From positions 153,903,290-153,967,289 of the forward strand of contig NC_134834.1 of the NCBI RefSeq assembly GCF_004210375.1: a DNA stretch of 64,000 nt, in the 5' to 3' direction. This document shows, in pieces, positions 47,845-59,178 of the stretch. The position numbers and the translations under genes were made by a program. The notes under the pieces are model-generated. The model searched no databases, was not told the DNA's origin, and saw only the letters and a program-made list of their open reading frames with translations. This DNA comes from Tachypleus tridentatus (Eukaryota; Arthropoda; Merostomata; Xiphosura; Limulidae). Every line of letters starts with the position of its first letter. The first letter of the stretch is position 1.

Positions 47845-47990
47845 TCTTTGTGACTCTGACATTCTCATCAACAATTGAATGTAGTAACATTCTATATTTT
47901 CCCGCCATTTTATAATGCAGTGTGATCAGTGAAGCATGAAATGTGTAACTGCAATTAAATGACCTTAATACTGTCATGTGAAGCTTTAAT
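47845..47990. repeat. Long terminal inverted repeat, right arm
   Basis: Inverted copy of 46790-46937, ending GTCATGTGAAGCTTTAAT. The arms differ by roughly a dozen substitutions by eye. The minus-strand open frame 47747-47977 falls in it and is not a gene. Confidence 0.9.
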
Positions 47991-49754
47991 TTATATATAT
48001 ACTTATAACAGTATTTTTGAAATTCATGTTAGGAGTAAGCTTATTTAGTATAGAAATATTTCCCAAAACATTTGTCAGAATTGAACTACTTTTGTACAGC
48101 AATTTTCTTGTGAATTATCTCAAAACTGATCCAATTTTGTATACCACTATCTATAAAGCTTCTTGGATCTGATCGAGTTTTGTGTAATAGTATTCATTAT
48201 AAACTAACTGACAAATACGCAACTTTTATATAGCAATATTTTTGAAGAACACATGGATATCTGTAAACATACACCTGATAATCAAAGCAAAATATGAATT
48301 AACTTGAGAGTTTTCTTTTGGAATCTGGTCTAAAGTAACTAAATCCTGTAAATGTAAAAATTGGTTTTACTGTTTGTATTGAAGTTGTTTTGTTTTTTTC
48401 AATGCAGTCAGAAGATTGTGTGTGTGTGTATGTGTATAGTGCAATTTTTGCACAGTTTTATTTTTTGAGGCATAAAAGAAAATATTGGTACAATGTTTCT
48501 CAAGGTCTGTGTAAAACAGCTATCAAAACAAAATAATTCAGTTTGAAGTACAAGATGATTAAAGTGTCCAGAATAGCTCCATCATGAAAGTTTGTGAGAA
48601 TAGTACAAAAATAAACTTTGTCCAAGATGTTTTAAAATGAGTTTCATTTCCTAAATATTGGTTGTATTCTTCATGCAAATTCAGAAGAAATTATTCTTTG
48701 GGTTTAATGGCATATGAACATTTTTTATTTAAGTCCCATTGTTTTGTGGTTGCTATGATTTTAAGAAATCATATATAAGTGTAAGTTTTCATAAGCTATG
48801 GGATGAAAATCGGGAAAAATGTTATAAAATGCCTAGTTGTGTGATGTATTTATATATGAAACAAGAATAAAAAAAAATTATAAATTTTACAAAAACCTGT
48901 AGGAATTGACATATACATGTAACCTAGTTAGCTATAGTTGTACAGAAAGTTTAATGCTACAAAATGTATTAAAACAACAGTCAACACTACAAAAATTGAG
49001 TTACTTAAAATGAAAAAGATTTATTCTACTTTGAATCAGACTAACATAATTACAATAAGTTGTGGAATCAGGGATAAATGTTTTAAAATTTAACTAACTG
49101 AGTTTTTGTGGTTTTGATTTCCTTACTTCAATATTTTTTGTAGCATTAATATTTTCTGTGTCACTGTAGCTAGCTAGGTTATGTATACATATCAATCCTG
49201 CTTGCCTTTATAAAATTTATATATTTTTTATTATATTTATTTCCTTTTATTACATATTTTTGTTCACCAGCTATACAAAGTATGGAATATGCATACACGT
49301 TATTCGATCTTGCTCAATATGATCTATTTTTTAAAAGATTTAAGGGATTCTTGATACCTTTCTATAAATCTATTGGTTATGAACCAAGAAATACACATTA
49401 TATAGGATAAGACTAAATTATTAAGTTTAAGGTTAGAGATAAATGTTTAAAAAGTAAGAATGTTGTGTAACTGAAAGGATGTTGTATCATCTTACTTGAG
49501 TACAAATATCAAAATTTTCTTATGTGGTATATCCATATATATGCATAGTAAAAACTGATGAAACTTATAAAAAGTTGCAAAATGATCATTTTATCTGTGT
49601 ATAGTAGATCCTCTTGTGAAGTAATGTTAAAATATTGTATTTTCTCTCAATTACTGGCATAAATATATACTTTAATCCTCTAAAGTCAGAATAAAGTTCA
49701 AGGTGAATAATTTGTGTATATTTCTGACATTACACTTTATTTTATCTTTAATAG
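47991..49754. other. Remainder of intron 2, AT-rich
   Basis: No gene or recognised repeat. A short TGTG tract lies near 48418. The intron ends TTTAATAG before 49755. Confidence 0.6.
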
Positions 49755-49880
49755 GGGGATCTAGTTTATTGCCAAAACTGTTTGGAAGATAACCTGAGAT
49801 TCCTTCAAGAGTCAAAAAATATTAACTTAAGTGAAAAGATCCTCATTGCTCAGATAAAACCTGGACAATTACTTGATCAG
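49755..49880 (+). CDS. NAALADase-like, coding exon 3
   Basis: 42 codons, phase 0 at both ends: ATAG|GGGGATCTAG at the start and GATCAG|GTGAGG at the end. GDLVYCQNCLEDNLRFLQES and INLSEKILIAQIKPG match the start of the protease-associated (apical) domain of FOLH1, which reads EGDLVY and later KIVIARYGK. This domain helps shape the substrate pocket. The two cysteines CQNC are not part of the family pattern that I remember. Confidence 0.92.
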
Positions 49881-49954
49881 GTGAGGTTCAGTAGAAGTCA
49901 CTGTTCAAATTTGATGCATGTATAATGTAGCAGCTATATTATAATCATCCATTT

Positions 49955-50135
49955 GAGCTGGACGTAGCTTTGTGATCGATATTTACAAATTTCAAATCTC
50001 GTTACTTGGTCAGATAACAGTATCCTGATGGTTAGTAGAGGGGTGTTATCAATCTTCTCTCTAGCCTGTTAGTTCAAGATTATGGATTTCTATTTGCAGA
50101 TAATCTCTGTGTGAAACTTTGAAACAAACGTATAA
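49955..50135 (+). repeat. Strongly decayed SINE, family 1 type tail
   Basis: Near 50085-50133 the words TTGCAGATAATCTCTGTGTG and CTTTGAAACAAACG resemble the family 1 tail. The upstream text around 50040-50080 resembles its body only weakly. Confidence 0.4.
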
Positions 50136-50559
50136 TAAGCTATTTTGTATATTTTGGTTTTACAAGTAAAAACACTTGCAGAGATGCCGATCATTAAGAT
50201 TTGAGCATAATCATTATGATTTTGGTGTATACATTACAACTATACACTCATGCAAACAAATATTGCGACTTGTTGCAACTCTCAAATTATTATATGTTAT
50301 ATAGGCCTATACAATAAACTGAAAAATTGTTCCCCCAAGGCTTGAAAGGGGTGAAAAGAAAATTTCTAGTGAGATACAAATAAATTTTGATAATAAATAA
50401 GACATAGTCCAAATGACTACTTGCAATAATCATGTTTGTTATTGAAATAATAATAAATATTTGTATCTCCGTCTACCAATAGTTTAAGTGTGGTGCTTCT
50501 TCATACTAAGTACATGGGGGAATCCATAGTTATGTCATCAGTGCTTGTCAGCCAATCAG

Positions 50560-51140
50560 CTCTGGCAAATCTAAAAGGACTAAAACTGTGAATCAAAAAT
50601 TTAGGAAAGAGTATAGTGCAAAGTATTCAATCATTGCATCAAAAGTCAGTGACAGTCATGCATTTTGTACAGTTTGTCACATCGATTTTTCTGTGGCGCA
50701 TGACGGATAAACGATTGTTCCAGACATACAAAATCGGCATTTCACAAACAAAAGGCTGAGGCAAAGACAAAAATGATGCAGATAACGACATTTATGAGTA
50801 AGAATTCAGAATATGAAACCATAAATGCAGAAGTGATATTCACGCAATTCGTCATTGCTCATAATTTATCCCTAGCTCTAGCCGATCATGCAGGCCATCA
50901 ATTCAAAAAAATGTTCCCAGACTCTGATATAGCGTAAAAATATGGCAGTGCTAGAACCAAAACTACAGCCATTGTACAAATGCTGGGTTGTGAAGATGAC
51001 AAAATGATTTCAAGCATACTTACTTACAGTGTTTATAGTTTAGCTACAGATGGATCCACAGACATGGATGACTCAAAACTGTATCCAGTGGTTGTACGAT
51101 ATCTGCACGGGCTTTGTCTACAATCATTACGCTCAGTCAT
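50560..51140 (+). pseudogene. hAT-type transposase relic (BED-zinc-finger/ZBED-like)
   Basis: A first frame gives RTKTVNQKFRKEYSAKYSII and SHAFCTVCHIDFSVAHDG, a BED-like zinc finger start (C-x2-C). After a stop and shift at about 50706 another frame gives MMQITTFMSKNSE, AEVIFTQFVIAHNLSLALAD, FKKMFPDSDIA, a stop, SARTKTTAIVQML and YSLATDGSTDMDDSKLYPVV. ATDGS with its aspartate resembles the first catalytic block of hAT transposases and of domesticated ZBED/SCAND3-like proteins. Two stops and one shift show that it is dead. It lies in intron 3 of the dipeptidase gene. Confidence 0.7.
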
Positions 51141-51218
51141 TTGAAATAGTTGGCATCTCTGCACTTATTACTAGTAATAAAAGTTTAGGTTAATTGATCA
51201 GTTAAAAATTATTTTGTG

Positions 51219-51383
51219 GTTTTTAAAAACATTAATTGCATCACCCAATTAGTTTCATTCAGAAGCAAAGCTGTGAGCTACCTATACTACCCACTGCAAA
51301 AAGTAATTGTTGAGCTGTTTAGTCACACTATTTGATGCTCACTTATAACATATGGCAATAAATCTACATTTTTAATCTTTAAA
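51219..51383 (+). repeat. Dispersed ~160-bp repeat, copy 2
   Basis: Same-orientation partner of 46574-46733; roughly nine bases in ten agree by eye. It starts just downstream of the hAT relic. Confidence 0.85.
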
Positions 51384-52539
51384 GTTATGTCTCATTTGGA
51401 AATATCAGTGATAGTGTGATTAATTCCTAACTGTTTATTATAGAATATTCTGCTTGTAAAATAACATTTGGCATAAACATTATTTATGACTATTCTCCTG
51501 TCATTTCAAAAGTGAATGTTGAATTTTGTGTGTGTGTGCAGCTTTTCAAATGGGAGACAGATGAACATTCATTGAGACACCACAATTCACAATACATATA
51601 TGAACAAAAAACTTATTTTAATTTTTAGATTTTAAGCATTTTTATATTTTTATGTTTACTATTTCCTTTACTTAAATGTTATGTTTTGTTAAAGCAGAAT
51701 AAGCTACCATGGTTGTAGTTATTTGGAAAATTTGTGTAAACATTGCAATTCTAGTGTTTTATCATATACTAGAACAACAGTGAGTTTCTTTTGTTTTCTT
51801 AACTTCAGAGTCACAAGACAAGTTTTTCTTATTTTCCAACTTTTCAACAGACCAAACATACAATAGCAGTTGAACAGACACTTTTAACTATCTCATATTT
51901 GTTGTTCTGGAAATTATATAGTAGTTTAGATAATAATTTTATTTGTAGTTTCTCGAGTTTCAATGCAGATTAGGTGTAAACTGCTTGTATGAATCTAGTA
52001 GGGTATAAAATTTAGTATAATAATAGTAATTTCTTAAACCAAACAATTCTGTGTTGTGTTTTTTTATTCTTTTTACTTTAAAATAGTAGTATAGATTTTT
52101 CATAACATTTTAAATTAAGTATTCTAATGTCTTGGTAAAATATTCAATAGAGATTTTTTTTTCCCATAATTGATGTGACAGATATGTTTATATACTCATA
52201 TCTTTTATTTTTTTGACTCTTTGTTGGCTTATTTAATAAAACTACTTATTTATTGCAGTTTTCCTGTTACTTTGTTTCATCGTGTAATAACTATTATTCA
52301 AAGTGTTAATATTCAAGATTTTTAGTTATAATAGAAAACATATTTACAACATGTGCCATTTCAAAGAACAAAACTCGCATATACTAAAACTAAGCTCATT
52401 GCCAGTGTTTTAGAATTAAAACTGTACCATTGTAATTGATCCTGAATAAACTACATTGAAAACATAAGTTTTGTCTGTTTTATTGTTTCTGCTTCCAGAA
52501 GTATGCTTGTGAATGACATTATTTGTTGTTTTTTTTAAG
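51384..52539. other. Remainder of intron 3, AT-rich
   Basis: No gene recognised. It ends in a T-rich tract and TTTTTTAAG at 52539, a good 3' splice site. Confidence 0.6.
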
Positions 52540-52729
52540 ATTCAGACAGTGCAAAAGTACAATGTAGCAGGACTGCTTCTGTATCCATATCCCAAATTAT
52601 ACAATCCACCTTTATTAGGAGGAAAGTCACATTCAGACACATTGTGGCTTCGAGCTAATGGAATTCCTCATTTCTCATTACTACAAAATAGTGTTGGTGA
52701 TCCACTAACTCCAGGCTACCCAGCCACAG
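52540..52729 (+). CDS. NAALADase-like, coding exon 4
   Basis: Begins in phase 0 after TTTTTTAAG and ends in phase 1 at ACAG|GTAGGA. It encodes 63 codons: QKYNVAGLLLYPYPKLYNPP matches the NAQLAGAKGVILYSDPADY part of FOLH1. LWLRANGIPHFSLLQN precedes NSVGDPLTPGYPAT, the GDPLTPGYPA signature shared by all close family members. With exons 1-3 this reaches about residue 304. The zinc-binding peptidase domain has not begun yet and is not found in the window. Confidence 0.95.
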
Positions 52730-53110
52730 GTAGGATGTATAGAAACCTCTTTTCTGTTGTTAAGTTTTTTTAGAGAATGATATATTTATGAAAAAAGTGT
52801 TGGATGAATAATGAAAGATACAAGAATTCTCCACATGAAAATGAAATTATCTTCACTGTTTGTTGTATATCTACATTTAATTTCTGTCATAGTTGTAAAA
52901 TCTGTAAATGGTTTGTGAAAACGTCTTTTTGGGTGAAAATCACGTTATTCATGTGATAGAAAATAACTGTTTTCTTTCTTGTTATATTAAAACTAATTTC
53001 AAAATATACAACTTTTTATTTGACACAGTTTTTTTCTGTTAACATAGTTCTTACAAAGCTTTCCATTGTGTTTGCTTACATATTTATTAATTATTAATGT
53101 GGCTCCATAG
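52730..53110. other. Intron 4 of the dipeptidase gene
   Basis: AT-rich, no repeat recognised. It ends GGCTCCATAG before the candidate microexon. Confidence 0.5.
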
Positions 53111-53140
53111 AGGAACATCTGAAGGAAGTAGATGAAGGTA
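53111..53140 (+). CDS. Candidate 30-nt microexon of the NAALADase-like gene
   Basis: A stretch between CATAG and a perfect donor GTAAGT is exactly 30 bases long. It accepts the phase-1 end of exon 4 and leaves in phase 1. Joined, it reads EEHLKEVDEG after GYPAT. Relatives have a short acidic, helix-like stretch of about this length between GYPA and the LPSIPV-type motif. The polypyrimidine tract is weak. No transcript evidence is available, so this rests on phase, splice signals and family spacing. Confidence 0.5.
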
Positions 53141-54305
53141 GTAAGTAACTATATTTTGAGTCCTGTTGTTTAATTATATTTTATTGTAATTGCTTTACAA
53201 CACATTTTGAGTAGCTGTTAATCCACTGATTAGAAATATAACTTTCATTTATTTAGTCAACCTCTTTGGGCGAATTATTTTTAGCCTTTATTTACTCAGT
53301 TTTTTGACAGAAAAGTAAAAATAAAATATGGGAAATTATGGTTAAACACTTTTAAATTTAAGGTTTTTAAATACCAAATACTGCTTTGACACATCAGTAA
53401 GAATATTGTGTGATACACTATACAATGTAAGAAAATCTTAATACATTTTATTTCCTACATTTTACAGATATTTTAATTCTGAGATGATAATTTGAGACAC
53501 TTGCATGTGTTTTTGTGTGAATAGCACCATTGTGTGATGACATCATCTTTTTGATACAAAAGTCCTACAGTAATTGAAAGGTGACACACCTCTGTATACA
53601 CTAGCCCCTCTTCCATGCTTTTGCACTCAAGAAGCTTCATACTTTATTTAAGGACTGTAGAGTGCAGACATGTTTAACTTTCATGTCTGTGTTCAGTTTA
53701 TATGGATTCACTTTGATTTTTGTTTTCTTTGGCTATTGTTTCAAAAGCTTTCAAATTTTTATTAAAAATTCTCAACTGATTTGTACTTAGTCATGAGTGT
53801 GAGACATTGTTTGTACTCTGGCTTTACTTGTGCTGATGCCTTTGGAGACTCATTTAACTTTTATAGCCATTGGAGTCATTGTTCATTACCACATGCTTTA
53901 TGGGCCTCCTAACCCTGTCCTGTTGGCTGAAATTCTTTCTTCTCAGCAGGGAATGATCTTTTAGGTTACAAACTTTATGTGGTTTGCTTTGGTTGTTACT
54001 TTACCATTTGTAAAATTATTTTACTTTGCACCCTGTAGTTGCTGGATTTCTCTCTATGCATCTCTCCATCTCTTTTACCTATGCTTTTTAGTATTTTTTG
54101 TTTTCTCTGTTCCTGGCCCTCAATTCTTGGATTCATCATATTTTTCTCCTTGTTATTTATTATATTTTACACTATTTCCTTCAAACATTAGCTGTTATCT
54201 CATGCTCAAATTCCTTATCCTCATATCTTCAGTCTTATAGTTTAATTAGACTTTATCATAATTGCTTTACAACACATATTTGTATAATTTGTATTTTCTA
54301 TTTGC
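53141..54305. other. Intron 5 start, T- and C-rich in its second half
   Basis: No gene recognised. The 53880-54300 part is CT-rich with hydrophobic chance frames (53977-54240, 54098-54475) and could be an extended leader of the LINE copy that follows. Confidence 0.45.
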
Positions 54306-54731
54306 TCCCCCCCTTTGTGTGGATTCCTGTTGTTAGAAGGTTCTGTTCTTTCAGTTTACCTTCTCTGGGATCAAAACATCCACTTATGTGTTTGCCATGC
54401 ATGGTGACCCATGAAGGGGAGGAGAGGATCCTTGTGGTTCAGGGGTCCAACCCTAACACACCACTTTGGCCTTGAATTCCTGTAGACAGCCAGCCTTGGG
54501 GTGGCTCCCCTTGGGTCAATTGGCTGGTCCATTCAGGTTAGGGTCAACCAAGTACCAGTGTTGGATGTTTTCAACAGGTGTTGTGGACATTATATCTGAT
54601 GCTTGTATTTGGGTATAGTGTTTACAAAACCTTGGCGTTGATGCAGTGTCCTTGTTTGACATTGTAGTGTGTTCTCTCATTGGGCTCCATGGTGGGTGTG
54701 GTCAGTGGGCACAAAATTTCTTTTTTCATTA

Positions 54732-55974
54732 TGGATACTCCAATTAAAAATTTTAATAAAATAGTGAAAAAACAGCCCATAGGTAAACGACCATGTCTTG
54801 AAGGTTCTGAGCAGCGATCCTCACCATCTGTATCACCTGTTGTACTTCATTTCCTTATATTGCATTCACTTATAGACAAACTTTTGGGCAAATGTCTTCC
54901 TTTTTCATTGAGAATGGACTAGAGGGACTTGCTGGTTTTATAAAGTCAGTGAAGGAGCTTCAATCTAGTGACATATTAGTGGAAACATTCACATGTCAAC
55001 ACAGTGAAACTCCTCTTGCATTCAAAGGCAATTGGGGATATACCTATTGAGGTTACACCTTGTGCTACTTTGAATTCATCAGGGGGAGTTATTGTTGAGA
55101 GGGATTTCAAGAACATCCCAGAGTCAGAGGTTCTTGCTGGTTTCTTCACCCAAGGATTTTCTGCAGTGAGGCATATATCCACTCACAAAAATGGAATTAT
55201 GATGCTGACCAATGTCCCATTCTTACATTCATGTCACCATGTCCACCTGCCACCATCAAGACAGGTTATCTTAATTGCAAGGTATTTCCTTACATTCCAA
55301 ACCCTCTTAGATGTTTCCAGTGTTAGCGGTTCAGTTACTCAAAGACATCATGTCGTGGTTCCTAACTTATGCTCATTGTGGTGGCAAGGACCATGATGCC
55401 TATGAGTGTGAAACGAATCCTTGTTGCATCAGTTGCGATAGATCTCGCGTGTTCTACTTTCGTTCTTGCCCTAAATGGTTGGAAGAAAAAGAGGTGCAAC
55501 GTTTGAAAACAATTCGTAATATTACTTATCATCCACCACTTCATCTCGAACGTATGCTGCTGCACTTCATTCCACAACTACAGTGGGAGTTCAGACAGAT
55601 CTTTCTGTGCCTCCAAAAGAATTGTTCTCAAAACAAATGAAAAGTCTTTTGACCTTCATGGTTAAAAGGTTGATGGATTAACTTCAACACCCATCTTTGT
55701 CCCTTCCATACATTCCAACAAATCCCAAGATCCCCTTCCTTTGGTTTTGGGTACAGGCATTTCCTTGGATACATCTTCTCCAACTCCACGATGCAAAATG
55801 ATCATTTGTTCATATCCTCATTCGCTAGAATCCTCTTCCAACAACATAGACCTTCCCAATCGACCTGGGGCAGGATCCATGGAGGTGAATAGATCTTCCT
55901 TGAATAAAGACAAAGAAAAAAGACTTGGTCATAAACAGAAGGGTTCTCCACGCAATTCACCTACATGTAAATAA
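54732..55974 (+). pseudogene. LINE copy B ORF1 (gag-like), broken
   Basis: Starts MDTPIKNFNKIVKKQPIGKR and follows copy A's ORF1: IPIEVTPCATLNS at about 55040, knuckle region at 55311-55480, CPKWLEEKEVQRLKTI, and the C-terminal GAGSMEVNRSSLNKD near 55870. At least three frameshifts. The first knuckle is damaged (the expected CFQC-type start reads CFQC followed by a stop). Confidence 0.75.
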
Positions 55975-55976
55975 AA

Positions 55977-57889
55977 ATGGCCATCTTGATACAATGGAAC
56001 TGTTGAGGTTTACATTTCAATCTGGATGATATCAAAACACTGATTGCTTCCTACCATCCTGTATGTCTCTCCTTACAGGAAACATTTCTGAAACCTGTCA
56101 GTACAGTCACCTTTTAGCAGTTTTCTTTGTACAGAAATGACAGGCTGTGTGATGGATGAGTACGTGGAAGGGTGGAACTGTTGGTTGATCAGCATGTACC
56201 TCCCCTGTCTTTGCCACTCGACACACCCTTGGAGGCAGTAGCCATCCGTGTTTCCTTGGATTGTACCATCACTGTTTGTTCTGTATACCTGTCACCTAGA
56301 GAGACCTGTGATCAATCAGACCTTGGTACTTTCATTGAACAGTTGCCATCTCCCTTTTTAATCTTGTGGGACTTTAATGGACAACATCCCCTCTGGGGAA
56401 GTGATGATATTGATGGGAGGGGTTGCTCTGTAGAGTGTACGGTCTCTAATCACGACCTTTCTCTTATCAGTAGTGGTTCTTATACTTATTTTAATGCACC
56501 TAGTCAGACCTTTACTGCTACTGATCTCTCAGTTTGCTCCCCTTCACTAATCCCCCACTTTTCATGGAGGGTTGATAGTAATCCACAAGGCAGTGATCGT
56601 TTTCCTATAATTTTGAGAGAGACTGGCTGTGGTCGATGCCACCCGACCAGCATGCTCCTGTGGAAGCTGGATCAAGGAAACTGGCCGTCTTTCACTGCTC
56701 TTGTACAACTTGATCCTGCCATTGTCTGTAAGCTATCAGTAGATGGCTGTGTGGCAGCAGTAACTGACTGTATTATGCAGGCAGCTACTCAGTGTATTCC
56801 TCAAACCTCGACATGTTTTCCACAATATCCTTGTCTGTGGTGGAATCCTGCTTGCCACATAGCATGGAAGGCTCACAAAATAGGCCTGGGATATTTTTAG
56901 TAGGTATCCCACACTCTTGCACTGCATCGCTTTCCAGCAGACCTGTGCATATGTTTGATGGGTAAGACATCAACAACAGGAGGAATCTTGGATAAAGTTG
57001 ATAACCAGCATATCTTCTCCAACCAGTTCCAAAGTCATATGAACAAGATTCAGAAGGTCAGTGGGCGATAAAATTCTGTCCTTCTCTTGATCTTGCTCTC
57101 TGACAGCCAGGAAGTAGCTGATACTCTGGGTGAAAGCTTTTCCTGGGTATCTAGCACTTCTTCTTCCTCCACCTTATTAACCATCAAGACTAGGGCAGAG
57201 TGATTACTTCTTTCCTTTTGAGCTGATTGTCTCTGTTACTATCGTCATCCCTTTACACTGGTGGAACTTAAACTGGCTCTTCATCGGTCTGGCAGTACAA
57301 CGGTCGAACCTGATGATGTATGCTATGAAATGCTGCACCATCTATCTCCTGCTTCTCTTGCTATTCTTCTGATTGTTTCCAACTGGATCTGGCAGAAGAA
57401 TGTTTTTCCTGGTGCCTGGTACCAGGCTATTGACTTACCTTTCTCTAAGCCTGGGAAGGATCACAAGATTACTTCATACTATCATCCAATTGTTTTGACA
57501 AGCTGTATCTGTAAGACCTAAGAGAGGATGGTTGATTCTTGTCTTGTTTGGTTCCTACAATCAAACAACCAGTGTGGGTTTTGATGACAGAGCTCCACCA
57601 TAGATCACCTGATTTAACTTGAAATGTCAATCAGAGAAGCCTTTCTCAATCTTTTTAAAGATATATCGTATTTATATTTGATCGAAATTTTACTATGGAT
57701 CACTGGTCTGTAGCTCTGTCAGGACCTCAGCCTTAAAAATGCTAGTCCTCATTCATCATCAAGGACTTTGGTTCTGCACCGGGGCTTTCTGCACTTTCCC
57801 AGTTCAGAGCTTATATACGGTGTCTCATGAACCTTCTTTGCACCTCTTCTGTTTGCAACTGTCTTTACTACATGCTTCAATATAGTTTT
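55977..57889 (+). pseudogene. LINE copy B ORF2, broken
   Basis: Endonuclease and the first third of the reverse transcriptase are recognisable: LYLSPRETCDQSD-like text, DFNGQHPLWGSDDIDGRGC at about 56370, the GSDRFP site where copy A has GSDHFP, and LHRSGSTTVEPDDVCYEMLH near 57280. The catalytic YVDD core and RNase H are absent because of a deletion near 57655 and the 3' truncation. Confidence 0.8.
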
Positions 57890-57939
57890 TACATAGTATA
57901 GACCTTAGTTTTGTGCCTGGTTTTTGAATAAATTTGGTA

Positions 57940-58510
57940 TTAACCGGAATGTCATATTTTGTTACTAGTTTCTAGTTTGTTACTAGTGCTTGGTTTCAAA
58001 AAGTCTATACTGTGTAAAAACTACGCTGACAAACACTACACCAACATTATTTATAAAATACAATGTGATAATTGCCACGACTTCTATACTGGAGAAACAA
58101 GCAGAAAAATGGAAACCAGATTCAAAGATCACAAAACGTCATCTTCACACTTTTTTGAATACTGCAAATTAAATAAACACAACATAGCCATAAAAACACC
58201 CAAATACTAACTAAAGAAACAAACATAAACAAATACAAAATTAAAGAATCCTTACTTGTACAACAACTCAAGCCCAAAATAAACCAATACAAAGGAACAC
58301 CTTTATACCTATGTTAATAAATATAATCATACATCTAACCATGCCCTCTACTTTCCTATATTCAATAACATAACCCCCTCCAAACATGTGGTCAGTTATC
58401 TCTTTCGTTTTTTATGAACCTGATGATGAACAAAGAATGTTGAAACGTTGTTCGCTCCTCTACAAAAAATTTTCTGAACCCTTACCAGCCAATTTTACAT
58501 ATATACTTCT
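57940..58510 (+). pseudogene. Penelope-like element, GIY-YIG endonuclease fragment
   Basis: The open frame 57959-58210 contains NYADKHYTNIIYKIQCDNCH, DFYTGETSRKMETRFKDHK and HFFEYCKLNKHNIAIK. This is the GIY-YIG-type domain of Penelope-like elements, with the paired cysteines and histidine usual there. The expected tail continues past the stop at 58208. A phrase DDEQRMLKRCSLLYKKF near 58420-58470 belongs to the 3' non-coding repeat of such elements as I remember them. No reverse transcriptase is present. It is a different lineage from 47040-47745, judging by the sequence. Confidence 0.8.
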
Positions 58511-58792
58511 GACCCCCCCCCCATCTTTCATGAGGTTTGTTTGGTTAGACATATCCCTTTTTGATCATTTTACCACCCTTCTTATCTCCACGTTTCCTCT
58601 CTTATGGTCTTTTATTCCTCATCCCTAGGATCTTGCTGTTAATTTTTCTGCTAGGCCTGATATTTCCTCTTTCTTCATACCTGCTCTTCTATTTGTTTCC
58701 TCCTTGAGATTTTTGGATATAAACATTACTCTCTTTATTAGGCTTTATTGTTAATGTCTCCTTAACTGCCCCTTGAGATTACTTCCTCTCCT
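58511..58792 (+). other. CT-rich sequence before LINE copy C
   Basis: A C tract at 58505-58513 and CT-rich text resembling the stretch before copy B. It may be a leader of copy C. No gene. Confidence 0.35.
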
Positions 58793-59178
58793 TGGTGAAG
58801 GGACCTCCCAGACAAGGTTCTGTAAAACAGTTTACCTCTTCTGGGATCTGAACATCCACCAACATGTTTGACATGCATGGTGACCTGTAAAGGAGAGTAG
58901 AGAGTTGTGGTGATTGAAGGATCCAATCCTAACACACCACTTTGGCTTTGAATTCCTGTAGATGGGTGGCACCTCCTGGAACTGTCAAGTGGTCAATTTG
59001 GGCTAGGGTTGGATGTTCTCAAAAGGTGTTGTGCACATTGTGTCTGCTCATATTCAGGCATAGTGCTCACAAAATCCTGGTGTCTCTGCAGTGTTTTTGT
59101 TTGTCATTGCAGTGTGTCCCCTCATAGTGCTCTGTGGTGGGTGATGACAGTGGACACTGAATTATTCTTGTTTTATAA

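Larger units (their letters stand above)
54306..57889 (+). mobile_element. I/Jockey-type LINE, copy B, internally deleted and 3'-truncated
   Basis: Same family as 38434. The leader starts near TGTGTGGATTCCTG at 54317. ORF1 starts with ATG at 54732 (DTPIKNFNKIVKKQP). Zinc-knuckle text is broken (CGGKDHDAYECETNPCCISC at 55379). ORF2 begins near 55977 (MAILIQWNC in the family frame), with endonuclease text GSDRFPIILRETGCGRCH in 56172-56900 and reverse transcriptase start KPGKDHKI near 57450. From about 57655 the sequence jumps to the region after YVDD (equivalent to copy A near 42485), so the catalytic core is gone. It stops near 57889 without RNase H or the 3' UTR. Many frameshifts. Confidence 0.88.
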
